Assembly: GCA_942492935.1 (NCBI GenBank)
Contig: OW818654.1
Location: 1,178,001-1,242,000 of the forward strand
Direction of reading: 5' to 3'
Length of the DNA: 64,000 bases
DNA from: JANJUO01 sp942492935
GTDB lineage: Bacteria > Bacteroidota > Ignavibacteria > Kapaibacteriales > UBA2268
Below, piece after piece: positions 1 through 10,300 of the stretch. The position numbers and the translations under genes were made by a program. Positions within the stretch are counted from its first letter, which is position 1; each line of letters opens with the position of its first letter. The notes beneath the pieces were generated by a model, which searched no databases, was not told the origin of the DNA, and saw nothing but the letters and a program-made list of their open reading frames with translations.

Positions 1-703
1 CATATTGAGTATATAAATCAATAGCATATTGTGAAACATTACCAAAACCTTGGAATGAAGCAGTTGTATTTTTGATATCAATGCCTAATTCATTTAAAGC
101 TTCTCTAACTGTGTACATAACACCATAACCAGTTGCTTCAGTTCTACCTAATGAACCGCCTAATCCAAGTGGTTTACCAGTGATGAATCCAGGTGATTTT
201 TCGCCAGTGATTTTTTCATATTCATCAAGCATCCAAATCATGTGTTGGCTATTTGTCATTACGTCTGGAGCTGGAACGTCTTGAACTGGACCAACTAAAC
301 GAACAACTTGGCGAACCCAACCGCGGCAAATTAATTCTTGTTCTCTCATTGATAAGTTACGTGGGTCGCAAATAACGCCACCTTTACCGCCACCAAGTGG
401 AATATCCACAACGGCAGTTTTCCAAGTCATCCACATTGAAAGTGCTTTTACTGTGTCGATAGTTTCGTTTGGATGGAATCTGATACCACCTTTGCTTGGT
501 CCACGTGCATCATTATGTTGGCAACGGAAGCCACGAAATACTTTATATGTGCCATCATCCATACGTATAGGAATATTAAAATGAAATTCACGCTCAACAT
601 TTCTTAACAAATCGCAAGTTGCTTGGTCTAAGCCCAAATTTTCAGCAATCGCATCGAATTGTTGCTGAGCCATTTTAAACGGATTAAATGATCCTTCTGA
701 CAT
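1..703 (-). CDS. gdhA: Glu/Leu/Phe/Val-type glutamate dehydrogenase, 3' end outside window
   Basis: This gene interconverts glutamate and 2-oxoglutarate plus ammonium using NAD(P). Only the first 234 codons are inside the window. Reading the minus strand from ATG at 703 gives KGGIRFHP (residues 71-78), the catalytic-lysine motif PLGGGKGG (102-109), PAPDV near residue 145 and the start of the dinucleotide fold, GFGNVS, near 223. All are hallmarks of the Glu/Leu/Phe/Val dehydrogenase family, and the spacing fits a full-length enzyme of about 420-450 residues. The start is supported by GAGGA eight bases upstream and by a well-formed promoter at 773-803. Whether it uses NAD or NADP cannot be told from this part. 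The gene runs divergently from smpB. Confidence 0.95.
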   Translation of the reverse strand, partial: MSEGSFNPFKMAQQQFDAIAENLGLDQATCDLLRNVEREFHFNIPIRMDDGTYKVFRGFRCQHNDARGPSKGGIRFHPNETIDTVKALSMWMTWKTAVVDIPLGGGKGGVICDPRNLSMREQELICRGWVRQVVRLVGPVQDVPAPDVMTNSQHMIWMLDEYEKITGEKSPGFITGKPLGLGGSLGRTEATGYGVMYTVREALNELGIDIKNTTASFQGFGNVSQYAIDLYTQY

Positions 704-989
704 AATTTCCTCGAATTATATTTTTTATTTTAATTTGGAGAACAATTCTCCATTTTGTAATTCAAACACATTCAAAATTAAGAAATATTCTTTATATTGC
801 AAACATTTAAACAAAAAAAATTAACAAAAGTTTAATTTATTATGTGTTAGTTATGTCATTAAATTCAATTTATTTTACACTAAATTTAAATAAAATATGG
901 GGCTAAATTTTTAATTGCAAAAATTATTAGTGTTTTAAATAAAATCGCCTCAAATACGACTTTATGTTTTTTACAATAAATTGATTTTA
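704..989. other. Divergent intergenic region, gdhA / smpB
   Basis: This is a very AT-rich spacer between two divergent genes. It holds the gdhA promoter (773-803) and a small hairpin (GGAGAA/TTCTCC around 737-751) in the gdhA leader. I see no coding signal, tRNA or clear smpB promoter. Confidence 0.5.
773..803 (-). promoter_or_regulatory. Bacteroidota-type promoter of glutamate dehydrogenase
   Basis: On the minus strand there is TTTG (803-800), a 19-nt spacer and TAATTTTG (780-773). This matches the Bacteroidota housekeeping pattern TTTG-N19-TAnnTTTG exactly. It lies about 70 nt before the ATG at 703. Confidence 0.65.
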
Positions 990-1469
990 ATGAAACCTTT
1001 GGAATTAGCTGAAAGAAAACAGAAAATTATTTCTACTAATAGAAGAGCAAGACACGATTATTCAATTGTTCAGTCAATCGAAGCTGGAATTGTATTACAA
1101 GGAACGGAAGTAAAATCTTTACGTACTGGTAAATGTAGTATGCAAGATGCTTATGCTGGTTTTGTTGATAAAAATAGTTTAGAATTGTATATTTATAATT
1201 TGCATATTGATGAATACGATTTTGGTAATCGAGAAAATCATAAGCCAAAGCGTGATAGAAAGTTACTTTTAAATTACAGAGAAGCTAAAAAATTGAAGAC
1301 TGGAGTTATGGAAAAGGGTATTACTTTAATTCCTCTGTCTGTGTATTTTTCAGGTCCTTTTGTCAAAATTGAAATAGGTTTAGCAAAAGCAAAGAAAAAA
1401 TATGATAAACGTGAAGCAACTAAAGAAAGAGAAACTCAACGTGAAATTCAAAGGAAATACAAAGTTTAA
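990..1469 (+). CDS. smpB: SsrA-binding protein SmpB
   Basis: SmpB binds tmRNA and brings it to stalled ribosomes for trans-translation. The 159-residue product has the typical order: an N-terminal RRARHDY segment, GIVLQGTEVKSLR (the conserved G-TEVKSLR core), the DAYA motif, LYIYNLHI, HKPKRDRKLLL, and the basic C-terminal tail KKKYDKREATKERE that mimics the anticodon stem. Length is normal for the family. A TTG at 981 is in frame, but ATG at 990 gives the usual short N-terminus and is preferred. The ssrA gene itself is not in the window. It is followed 44 nt later by a TPR protein on the same strand. Confidence 0.97.
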   Translation: MKPLELAERKQKIISTNRRARHDYSIVQSIEAGIVLQGTEVKSLRTGKCSMQDAYAGFVDKNSLELYIYNLHIDEYDFGNRENHKPKRDRKLLLNYREAKKLKTGVMEKGITLIPLSVYFSGPFVKIEIGLAKAKKKYDKREATKERETQREIQRKYKV

Positions 1470-1513
1470 AGTTTAAATTTATACATAAATTAGTCTTAAT
1501 AAATGGTCAAAAA

Positions 1514-3316
1514 ATGAAAAAAACTATATTGTTTCTTATTTTAATAAATTTGCTTAGTGTAATTACATTCTCACAAAATGTAAATCTACAAAAATTTCGG
1601 CTCGGAGTGTCTTATGAAGAAAGGGGAGAAATTGAAAATGCTGAAAGAATTTTTGAAGAATTGATTAAATCTGAACCTAATAATGATGACTTTTTCGATG
1701 CATATTCCAGAGTAATGAAACTTCAAAACAAGTTTTCTGAACTACTTCCATATATTGCCGAAAAAGTAAAAAAGAAAGAAACACTTAGAAATCTTGATTT
1801 GTTTGCAGAATTAAATTGGCGTCTTGGCAAAACTAATGAAGCAAATTCAGCTTGGGAAAAAGCACTGAATTTATATAAAAATACTCCTGAAACATATATA
1901 AAAATTGCACAAACTCAATTGAATTTGAGATTATTTGATAAAGCTACAGCTACTTTTTTGCAGGGCAGAAAAGACATCGGGAGTAAAAATACTTTTGCCG
2001 ATGAATTAAGTAGATTATATATTGCAACGGGAAATTATAAAGAAGGTATTGAAGAGATTTTAAATTTACTTTATTTGAATTTAAATATTGCAACAGCTCA
2101 AGGAAGGGTTTATGCTCTCATTACAAATCAAGACGCAACTGTTTTTCTTGAAGAAAGATTAAAATCTGAATCTGAAAAGAATCAAAACAATATGCTTTCT
2201 CAAGAATTATATGCATGGTTTTTGAGAACTACAAATAAATTAGACAATGCACTTGACGTATATATTAGATTAGATGCTTTGAAAAAATCAAATGGTATGG
2301 AAATATTAAATTTTGCTAATATATCAGTTCAAGATGGACAATATGATATTGGTATTAAAGCATATAATATAATTCTTGACAAAGGCAAAAATCATCCATA
2401 CAATGCATCAGCTTTGTATGGTGTTACTCGTGCTATGGAATTAAAACTCGTCAGTAAGAAAAATTTTACAAATGAAGAATTACTTGAAATTATAAAATTT
2501 TATGATGAAGTAATTACAACTTATCAAAATTCAAAATACTCTGCTGATGCAAGATACAGAACGGCATTAATCCAATATAAATCTTTAAAAAACATTAAAG
2601 AAGCAAAGATTCAACTTGAAATCTTATTAAAAGAAGCAAGTAAATTAGATGTTTCTGGTTCTGCTGGAAATTTACTTGCAGAAATTTACATAGCCGAAAA
2701 TGATTTAATTACAGCAAAAAAACTTTATAGAGATGTAATTGAAAGAAACTTTTCAGCACTTCCAGCTGATAAAGAAACTGCTAAATTTATGCTTGCTGAA
2801 ATTGAATTTTTTACTGAAAATTTCGATAGTGCAAGAGCTTTATATGTGCAGATTGTTCAAAATTCAAATTCAGACGCAGCAAATGATGCATTTAAAAGAA
2901 TTTCAATAATTGATGCAAGTGTTCAATTTGTGAAAGGTTTGCAATTGTATGCAAAAGCTGAATTAATGATATTTCAAAATAAGCCAAATGATGCAATTAA
3001 ATTTTACTTAGAATCATCTGAATCAGCGAAAGGTTCAGTATTATCAGAAACTTCCCTTTTTAAATCAGCAGAAATTTACTATAATCAAAAAAATTATCCC
3101 AAAGCAATTGAAATAGTTGATATACTTAATAAGGAAAATTCAGAGTCTGTCTTTGCTGATGATGCAATAATGTTGGTTGGAGATTGCTATGCTGCAGAGA
3201 ACAAAATTGAAGAGGCAATAAAAGCATATTCGGATTTATTAGTCAAATTTCCAGATTCTGTTATGTTGCAAGTTGCAAGAAAAAAAATTCGTTCATTAAG
3301 AAATGAAAAGATATAG
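1514..3316 (+). CDS. Exported tetratricopeptide-repeat protein
   Basis: This 600-residue protein has a signal peptide (MKKT, a hydrophobic stretch, cleavage near residue 20 after FS). The rest is alpha-helical repeats with TPR spacing, for example YEERGEIENAERIFEELIKS, WRLGKTNEANSAWEKALNLY, AEIYIAENDLITAKKLYRDV and YNQKNYPKAIEIVDIL. The last repeat, YAAENKIEEAIKAYSDLLVKFPDS, resembles the TolA-binding/YbgF-type TPRs found in periplasmic scaffolds. It most likely sits in the periplasm as a protein-protein interaction scaffold; no enzymatic domain is visible. It lies between smpB and phoH, but an 80-nt gap to phoH leaves operon membership open. Confidence 0.85.
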   Translation: MKKTILFLILINLLSVITFSQNVNLQKFRLGVSYEERGEIENAERIFEELIKSEPNNDDFFDAYSRVMKLQNKFSELLPYIAEKVKKKETLRNLDLFAELNWRLGKTNEANSAWEKALNLYKNTPETYIKIAQTQLNLRLFDKATATFLQGRKDIGSKNTFADELSRLYIATGNYKEGIEEILNLLYLNLNIATAQGRVYALITNQDATVFLEERLKSESEKNQNNMLSQELYAWFLRTTNKLDNALDVYIRLDALKKSNGMEILNFANISVQDGQYDIGIKAYNIILDKGKNHPYNASALYGVTRAMELKLVSKKNFTNEELLEIIKFYDEVITTYQNSKYSADARYRTALIQYKSLKNIKEAKIQLEILLKEASKLDVSGSAGNLLAEIYIAENDLITAKKLYRDVIERNFSALPADKETAKFMLAEIEFFTENFDSARALYVQIVQNSNSDAANDAFKRISIIDASVQFVKGLQLYAKAELMIFQNKPNDAIKFYLESSESAKGSVLSETSLFKSAEIYYNQKNYPKAIEIVDILNKENSESVFADDAIMLVGDCYAAENKIEEAIKAYSDLLVKFPDSVMLQVARKKIRSLRNEKI

Positions 3317-3396
3317 AGGTAATTGGAATTTATTTTGTTATTTTATAAATAGCCGTTAATTTAGAATTTTATTATTTTACAGGAAAAATTTAGTTA

Positions 3397-4383
3397 ATGA
3401 GTATGATAGAAAAAAAAATAAACTATGAAAATGTTGATTTAGTTTCACTCTTTGGTTTTAATAATATATTTTTATTGTTAATTGAAAACCGTTTTAAAGC
3501 AGGAATCATTCATCGTGGGCAGAATTTAACTTTACGTGGTGAAGAAGAAGAAATTATCAAAATTGAAAAAATATTAAATGAAATGCTTTATATGCTTAAT
3601 CGGAATAAGCATCTAACTGAAGCCGATGTAAAAACTGTAATAGATATTGTTGATTCGAGTATTGTTACCGAAAATGCAAAAAAAGAAACAAATCCTTTAA
3701 ATAGCATTGTATATAATGGAATTAAAGATTCTATCAGAGTTAGAACTCAAAAACAATTAGAATATTGGCAAAAAGTTCAAATGAATGATATGGTTTTTGC
3801 AATTGGTCCAGCCGGAACAGGGAAAACTTTTCTTGCTGTTGCAATGGCACTTGCTTCATTGAGAAATAATGAAGTAGGTAGAATTATTTTATCTCGCCCT
3901 GCTGTAGAAGCTGGTGAATCACTTGGATTTTTGCCGGGGGATTTACAGGAAAAAATTGACCCATATCTTCGACCACTTACTGATGCATTGCATTATATGA
4001 TAGGTGGAGAAAAAGTTAAAATACTAATGGATAAAAATACAATTGAAATAACCCCACTCGCATATATGCGTGGTAGAACACTTAATAACGCTTTTATTAT
4101 TCTTGATGAAGCTCAAAATGCTACATCAATTCAAATGAAAATGTTCCTTACGAGAATGGGTGCAAAATCAAAAGCAATAATAACTGGAGATGTTACACAA
4201 ATTGATTTGCCAAATAATACGCTTTCTGGATTAATTCATGCTCAGAAAATTTTAAAAAATATTGAAGGAATTGATTTTGTTTACTTTGACAATCGCGATG
4301 TTGTTAGACATAAATTAGTAGCTGATATAATTAGAGCTTATGAAAAGGAAACCGAAGATTTGAACAATGAGAATCAATCATAA
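3397..4383 (+). CDS. phoH: PhoH-family ATPase
   Basis: PhoH proteins are cytoplasmic P-loop ATPases linked to RNA metabolism and YbeY/ribosome maturation in many bacteria. The 328-residue product has an N-terminal KH-like segment (about 1-110), then the PhoH domain: RVRTQKQ, Walker A GPAGTGKT near residue 136, SRPAVEAGESLGFLPGDLQEK (the family signature), Walker B FIILDEAQN, and the sensor TRMG...ITGDVTQIDLP. Two start codons lie close together (3397 and 3403). The stop overlaps the start of cdaA by one base (TAATG), so the two are translationally coupled. An exact substrate cannot be assigned from sequence. Confidence 0.95.
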   Translation: MSMIEKKINYENVDLVSLFGFNNIFLLLIENRFKAGIIHRGQNLTLRGEEEEIIKIEKILNEMLYMLNRNKHLTEADVKTVIDIVDSSIVTENAKKETNPLNSIVYNGIKDSIRVRTQKQLEYWQKVQMNDMVFAIGPAGTGKTFLAVAMALASLRNNEVGRIILSRPAVEAGESLGFLPGDLQEKIDPYLRPLTDALHYMIGGEKVKILMDKNTIEITPLAYMRGRTLNNAFIILDEAQNATSIQMKMFLTRMGAKSKAIITGDVTQIDLPNNTLSGLIHAQKILKNIEGIDFVYFDNRDVVRHKLVADIIRAYEKETEDLNNENQS

Positions 4384-5156
4384 TGATAGAATTATTCAAA
4401 ATAGGATTTTTGAATTTTACGGTTATTGATTTAATTGATATAACGGTTGTATCTTTATTGTTTTATGGTTTGTATAAAGCACTTAGAAACACAGTTGCAG
4501 TGCAGATATTATTTGGTATGGTTATTATTATCGGTCTTGCTTTTATAACTGAAGCTGTAAATTTAAAATCACTAAATTGGATATTGAGAACTATATCAGA
4601 TGTTTGGTTGATTGCATTTGTAATACTATTTCAGCCCGAATTACGAAAATTGTTAATGTTGATTACGAGAAGTACAATTTTCAAAATCATTGATAAATCG
4701 AAAATATCTGAAACGATTGATGAAGTAATTGATGCAGCGAAAGAATTATCCGAAAAGCATATTGGTGCTTTAATTGTATTTGCCAGAACTCAGAATGTTC
4801 AGATGACTATTGATACAGGTATAAAGCTGCAAGCAGTTGTATCTAAAGAACTATTGATGTCAATCTTCAATACAAAATCTCCTTTGCATGATGGAGCAAT
4901 AGTCATTGATAATCAAATGGCTGTAGCAGCGAGGTGTGTACTACCACTTTCTGCTGTAACCAAATATCAAAACCGCAATCTTGGTACAAGACATAGAGCT
5001 GGTTTAGGACTTTCCGAACAAGCTGACCCTGTGGTATTAATAGTTTCAGAAGAAACAGGTAGTATTTCCATAGCAGAAGGTGGTGAATTATTATTAAATA
5101 TAAATCCTGAACAACTCCCTTCAATATTAATTTCAAGACTATCGGAGAGCAATTAA
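4383..5156 (+). CDS. cdaA: Diadenylate cyclase CdaA (membrane-bound DAC domain)
   Basis: CdaA condenses two ATP into the second messenger c-di-AMP. The 257-residue protein has three predicted transmembrane helices (roughly 9-80) and then the DAC domain (about 95-245) with both catalytic motifs: DGAIVID and the RHR motif inside GTRHRAGLG, plus SEETGSISIA. The size and layout match CdaA rather than DisA. It starts on the last base of the phoH stop codon and its own stop overlaps the pcm start in the same TAATG manner. No CdaR regulator or GlmM is adjacent, unlike Firmicutes. K+ transport genes that are classical c-di-AMP targets in other bacteria lie 45 kb away in this window. Confidence 0.95.
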   Translation: MIELFKIGFLNFTVIDLIDITVVSLLFYGLYKALRNTVAVQILFGMVIIIGLAFITEAVNLKSLNWILRTISDVWLIAFVILFQPELRKLLMLITRSTIFKIIDKSKISETIDEVIDAAKELSEKHIGALIVFARTQNVQMTIDTGIKLQAVVSKELLMSIFNTKSPLHDGAIVIDNQMAVAARCVLPLSAVTKYQNRNLGTRHRAGLGLSEQADPVVLIVSEETGSISIAEGGELLLNINPEQLPSILISRLSESN

Positions 5157-5812
5157 TGATTTTTGATTTGAAATTAATGAAAAAAGAAAGAAAAGAGTTA
5201 ATAAAGATTATTAAATCACAAGGTATTTCTAATGAAGATGTTTTAAATGCTATTTTAAATACTCCTCGCGAAATATTTGCTGGTGAACCTAATATGCAAT
5301 ATGCTTATGAGAATTGTGCATTACCAATTGGATATGGTCAAACGATTTCACAACCTTATACAGTTGCATTTATGACAGAATTATTAAATGTAGATAAGGA
5401 ATCTTCTGTTTTGGAAATTGGTACAGGATGCGGCTATCAATCATATATTTTGTCATTGTTAGCCAAAGAAGTATATACTATTGAGAGAATTGAAGAATTG
5501 TATAATCAAACTAAAGAACTGTTTCAAAAACTCAATATAAGTAATATATTTATGAAATTGGGTGATGGCTCAATGGGCTGGGATGCCAATTCAAAGTTTG
5601 ATAGAATAATTGTTACAGCTGCTTGTTTTACTCTTCCTAAACCATTAGTTGAACAATTAAATATTGGTGGTATTATAGTGATGCCTATTGGCAACAAACA
5701 ATCTCAAACTATGTTTAGATTCACAAAAGTAGATGAAGACAAGTATAACACAGAACAATTTGATAGATTTTCATTTGTACCTCTAATTGGACAACAAGCT
5801 TGGGAAGAATAG
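5156..5812 (+). CDS. pcm: Protein-L-isoaspartate O-methyltransferase
   Basis: Pcm repairs damaged proteins by methylating L-isoaspartyl residues with S-adenosylmethionine. Motifs in order: the N-terminal V...MLNTPREIF-like segment, ALPIGYGQTISQPYTVAFM (family signature for substrate binding), the SAM-binding VLEIGTGCGYQ, the acidic YTIERIEEL, FDRIIVTAA, and GGIIVMPIG. Length (218 aa) is typical. The gene shares one base with the cdaA stop, and its C-terminal end lies 2 nt before, or overlaps, miaA depending on the start chosen for miaA. It is therefore part of a tightly packed phoH-cdaA-pcm-miaA operon. Confidence 0.95.
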   Translation: MIFDLKLMKKERKELIKIIKSQGISNEDVLNAILNTPREIFAGEPNMQYAYENCALPIGYGQTISQPYTVAFMTELLNVDKESSVLEIGTGCGYQSYILSLLAKEVYTIERIEELYNQTKELFQKLNISNIFMKLGDGSMGWDANSKFDRIIVTAACFTLPKPLVEQLNIGGIIVMPIGNKQSQTMFRFTKVDEDKYNTEQFDRFSFVPLIGQQAWEE

Positions 5813-5814
5813 AA

Positions 5815-6762
5815 TTGACAACACCGATAATTGTAATTGGTGGTCCAACTGCGTCTGGAAAAACTGATTTATCGCTAATTTTATCAGAATTAATGGATAT
5901 TGAAATTATTTCTGCTGATTCTCGGCAAATTTATAAATATCTTGATATTGGAACAGCTAAACCGACACCAACAGAATTAGCAAAAATTAAGCATCATTTT
6001 GTTGACATATTAAGCCCTGAGCAATACTTTTCAGCAGGTGTTTTTGGAAATGAGGCATATACAACCGCAATAGATATTTACAGCAGAGGAAAAATTCCAG
6101 TAGTTGTTGGTGGTTCGGGACTTTATATTCAAGCATTGCTTGAAGGATTTTTTGAAGAAGAAAATTTTGATTTTTCTCAAAAAGAAAAAATTAAAACTGA
6201 ACTTATTGCAAAACTTCAAAACAATGGAAAAGATGAATTGTATAATGAGTTAGTTACATTGGATAATGTTGCTGCTGAAAAATATCCTGATAAAAACCCA
6301 CACAGAATTATTAGAGCATTAACATATATTTATTTAACAAATAAGAAATTCTCTTCAACATTTAACAACAATAATCAAAGAAATATTAAATATTTGTATT
6401 TTGCATTAAATCCAAATAGAGAGATTTTATATGATAGAATTAATCGAAGAACTGAAAAAATGTGGAAAAATGGTATTGTTGATGAGACAAAAAAAGTTTT
6501 AGAGCAAGGATATGATAAGTCATTAAATTCACTTAATACAGTTGGCTATAAAGAATGTATTGATTTTATTGAAGGTAATATTAACCAAGAAAGAGCTATC
6601 GAACTAATTAAACAGAATACACGTAGATATGCAAAAAGGCAAATGACTTGGTTGAGAAGAGTAGAAGACATAATTTGGATTGATACACAGATATCATTAC
6701 TGGAAAATGCAAAAGTCATATTTGGGAAAACTCAGATTTTATTGAATGAAATAAATGAGTAA
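5815..6762 (+). CDS. miaA: tRNA dimethylallyltransferase MiaA
   Basis: MiaA adds a dimethylallyl group to N6 of A37 in tRNAs reading codons that start with U. The product has the P-loop GGPTASGKTDLS, the SADSRQIYKYLDIGTAKP signature, VDIL, VVGGSGLYIQALLEG, NPHRIIRAL, and late motifs GxxNTVGYKE and RRYAKRQMTWLRR. Two TTG starts are possible: 5800 (overlapping pcm by 13 nt) and 5815. The latter has GGGAAG seven bases upstream and gives the compact N-terminus MTTPIIVIGGPTASGK, so I prefer it. It is the last gene of the phoH-cdaA-pcm-miaA unit. Confidence 0.96.
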   Translation: MTTPIIVIGGPTASGKTDLSLILSELMDIEIISADSRQIYKYLDIGTAKPTPTELAKIKHHFVDILSPEQYFSAGVFGNEAYTTAIDIYSRGKIPVVVGGSGLYIQALLEGFFEEENFDFSQKEKIKTELIAKLQNNGKDELYNELVTLDNVAAEKYPDKNPHRIIRALTYIYLTNKKFSSTFNNNNQRNIKYLYFALNPNREILYDRINRRTEKMWKNGIVDETKKVLEQGYDKSLNSLNTVGYKECIDFIEGNINQERAIELIKQNTRRYAKRQMTWLRRVEDIIWIDTQISLLENAKVIFGKTQILLNEINE

Positions 6763-7394
6763 TACCAAGTTGCGTTCAAAGATATTATATATTATTCTTT
6801 AAAAATCCCATCGTGATTACATATTTGTAACTTGTGAATTATACTTAAGTCTAACAATCCCAGAGGGATTGAATATTTGTTCATAGATGGACGCCACCTC
6901 GAAAGTGGCTTCCATCTAAACAAAACCCCACCTAAATCCTCCCCAAGTGGAGGACTTTACATATTTTATTTGTTATTGTTACAAACATTAATTCCAGATG
7001 GGAATTTCAAGGAATTTTGTACACAATAACAAAAATTCTAATTTATTGTTAATTGGCAGGGTGGGGTGCCATTTTTTTTCATAGGTTAATTTATATTCAA
7101 AAAAACAATCTTTTTTAAATTTCAAATAAACGAAATCAATTCAATTTATATCTTCAGGGTAGTTGAAAAAATATTTAATTTAGTAACTTACATTAATTCA
7201 ATAAGTTAATTGAATTGATTTCATGAAATTAAAAAAATATTTAAAAAAAGTTGATTTTTTGTGAGAAGAAAGTGCGTTTGATGTGTCATTATATATGAGA
7301 GTAAATACAATTTTGAAAAAAGTTTTTTTGATGCGAGGTATTTTGGTGGATTATTACATTGTTGTTTGGATTAAAAATTTATTTGAGGTTCGAT
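6763..7394. repeat. Intergenic region built of dispersed palindromic repeats
   Basis: No gene is visible in these 630 nt. From left to right there are: the palindrome AATCCCagaGGGATT (about 6857-6871); a 33-nt near-palindrome (6885-6917); a conserved stretch CCCCACCTAAATCCTCCCC with hairpin (about 6926-6950); and GTTACAAACATTAATTCC...GGGAATTTCAAGGAATTT (6978-7019). The segment 6846-6957 recurs inverted at 40429-40499 without the 33-nt insert. Further right, 15-nt inverted arms GAAATCAATTCAATT lie at 7132-7146 and 7208-7222. Confidence 0.7.
6885..6917. repeat. 33-nt palindromic module, copy inserted in a composite repeat
   Basis: Left arm AGATGGACGCCACCTC, one centre base, right arm AAAGTGGCTTCCATCT. 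The arms pair at 13 of 16 positions. Related modules with the same 16+1+16 layout are at 21482-21514 and in each unit of the tandem array at 27731-28672. Confidence 0.7.
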
Positions 7395-10300
7395 ATGTTT
7401 AAGCTAATTGTTTTATTTACATTTGTTACTTGTTTCTCATCTGCTTATCTAAAAGCTCATTTACAAATAACTGAATTATCATCTTCAAATGGCGGTACTT
7501 ATTATGATGAAGACGGTAAAACTCCTGACTGGATTGAACTACAAAATATTTCTTCAGAATCGGTCAATTTAAAAAATTGGAGAATTTATGACAAAGATAA
7601 CTATTCTTCAGCTTTTATATTGCCTGATACTGTTGTTAAACCAAATGAATATATAATTATTCATGCTTCTGATAAGAATAAATTCAATAGGAGCAATACA
7701 ATTGTTAGTACAAATAATGGATTTATAACTCACTATACTGCTACTGATGATTTTGATTACTACTGTAATTCTTATGAGAAAGACTTTGAACTAAGAATTA
7801 ATATCAAATCAATTAAATCCAGTCATGTTTTTGGTAAAGCAGGATTAATGCTTAGAGAAGAGTTGAATAATGACTCGAAATTTTATGGAATTTTTGCACA
7901 ATCAAAACAGAGCCGAAAATATTTATTTTTAGTCAAAGAGGAATTATCCAAGAATCCAATGCCATTTGAAAGTGATTATAGTCTTAATTACCCTGATTTA
8001 TGGCTAATGGTAAAAAGAGAAAAGGATTCAATTATTACAGCAATAACAGACGAAACAGGATTTATACTTTTTAAAAATAACTTTTTTTATGAAAAAGGGA
8101 AAAATATATTTGCAGGTTTTGCAATTGCTGGTAATGGTTCGAATACTCATACCCAAGCTATTATCGGAGATATTTTTCTAAATAAAAGGAAAATTACAAT
8201 TGATGAATTGAATTATATTTCAATTGGACAAAATAGAAGTTCAAATTTCTATTTTGGTGGTGAAATACATACATCATTTAAATTAAGCTCAAACGGTGGC
8301 AAAGTTTGCTTATGGGATACAACTGGAGCAAAAGTTGATGAAATAGTTTTTCCAAAATTAAAAGTCGATTATTCATTCGGTAGAGATAATTTGAATCGTT
8401 CAAGTTTAGAATTCTATACAAAACCAACCCCTGAAAGCGATAATATAAATGGTTTTCCAGCAATTACGGAATCACCTGAAGTAACGCATAATTCTGGATT
8501 TTATGATGAAATTATTAAAATTCAATTTCTCTATAAAGATATAAACAGTACAATTTATTATACTTTAGATGGTTCTGATATTGATATAATAAAATCCAAA
8601 AAGTTTGTCGGTGAGGATATTTTTATAACAAAAAATACTGTTTTGAAAGCTAAAGCTATTAAAGATGGTGAAATTCCTTCGGAAACAATAAAGAAAACTT
8701 ATTTTATTAAGGAAAGATTCAATCTGCCTACAATTTCAATTATTGCTGATTCACTTATGCTTTTTGGTGAGTTGGGAGTATTTCATGACCTGAATCTGTT
8801 TATGAGAATTGAAAAAGAGATAACTTTTGAATATTGGAAAGATAAATCGAAGGTCGCATATTCGGCTAATGCAGGAATTCAATTAACTGGTGAAACTTCA
8901 ATTTTCTTATCTCAGAAATCATTTAGATTATATGCACGAGACAATTATGGAAGTGATGAATTTAACTTTAATTTTTTCAACAAAAAGGGTGCAGACGTTC
9001 ATTATAAATTATGGTTCCGTAGTGCAAGTAATGATTGGAAATTTTCTCTATTAAGAGACCCTTTTGCAAATGCTATTGTAGATAAATCAGTGTATTTAAA
9101 TACTCCAGCATATCAACCAGTTGCAATTTTTATAAATGGTAAATATTGGGGAATTTATCAATTCAAAGAGTATATTGATGAAGAATTAATTGCTAATAGA
9201 AATAACATTAGTGAAAATTCAATTAATTTGTTGGAAAGAAATGGAATTCCCAAAAATGGTACCTCCCGAACTTTTGAAGAATTTTCTCAATTCATCGACA
9301 CACTCGATTTCTCAAATCCTGAAGTTTATAAGATAATAGAAGATAATGTTGATACTGATAATTTGATTGATTACATTGCAGTTGAACTATTCGTTGCAAA
9401 TTCAGATTGGGGAGCGACTAATATTAAATATTGGCAAAGCAGAGAATTAGATAATAAATGGCGATGGATAATGCATGATTTAGACCAAGCATTTCCTGCT
9501 TTTACAAATGCAAGTATTAATTCATTTCAATATTTATTTGCTGCAGATAGTAGGATTGGAAAAATTATGGAAAAATTTCTCCAAAATAATGAATTTAAAA
9601 ACAAGTTTTTAAATCGAACTGCAGACTTATTGAATTCTTTATTTCATCCTCACTCAACCAACAAAATACTTGATTCATTTGTAAACAAAATCAGTATAGA
9701 AATTCCATTTCACCAACAAAGATGGGAAGGGTCTGCAGTAGAATTTGAAAGTCAAATTGCACACATCAAAAATTTTCTGAATGAAAGAAATGACCATACA
9801 TTTGCCCATTTTGCAGAACAATTTGATTTGTCTGGTACATATTGGCTAAATATAGAAAATGCTGATACTTCTGCTGGATATGTTCAAGTAAATTCGTTAT
9901 CAATTGAAGATTCAAAATGGACTGGTAGATATTTTAATGATGTACCTATTTCTGTAACTGCAATCCCTAAAAGTGGCTTTAAATTTATAAGTTGGCAATC
10001 AGATTCGTTGTTAAATATTGATACATTATATTTATATCCTAATGAATTAACAGAATTAAAACCAATTTTTGTGCCTGATAATACAAATGAAGCTATTGAT
10101 ATAGTTATTAATGAAATTATGTATAAACCCTTAGACAGTAAAGATAGCAAAGACTGGTTTGAATTGTATAATCCAAATGAAATTGATATTGATTTATCTG
10201 GTTGGAGTGTAATGGATGACAATGATAAAAATAAATATATTTTACCAGAATTTACAGTAATTAAAGCAAAAGATTATTTAGTTTTGGCTGAAAGTATAAA

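Noticed and set aside
981..989. TTG start of smpB at 981
   Set aside because: It adds three residues only; the ATG at 990 fits the family N-terminus.
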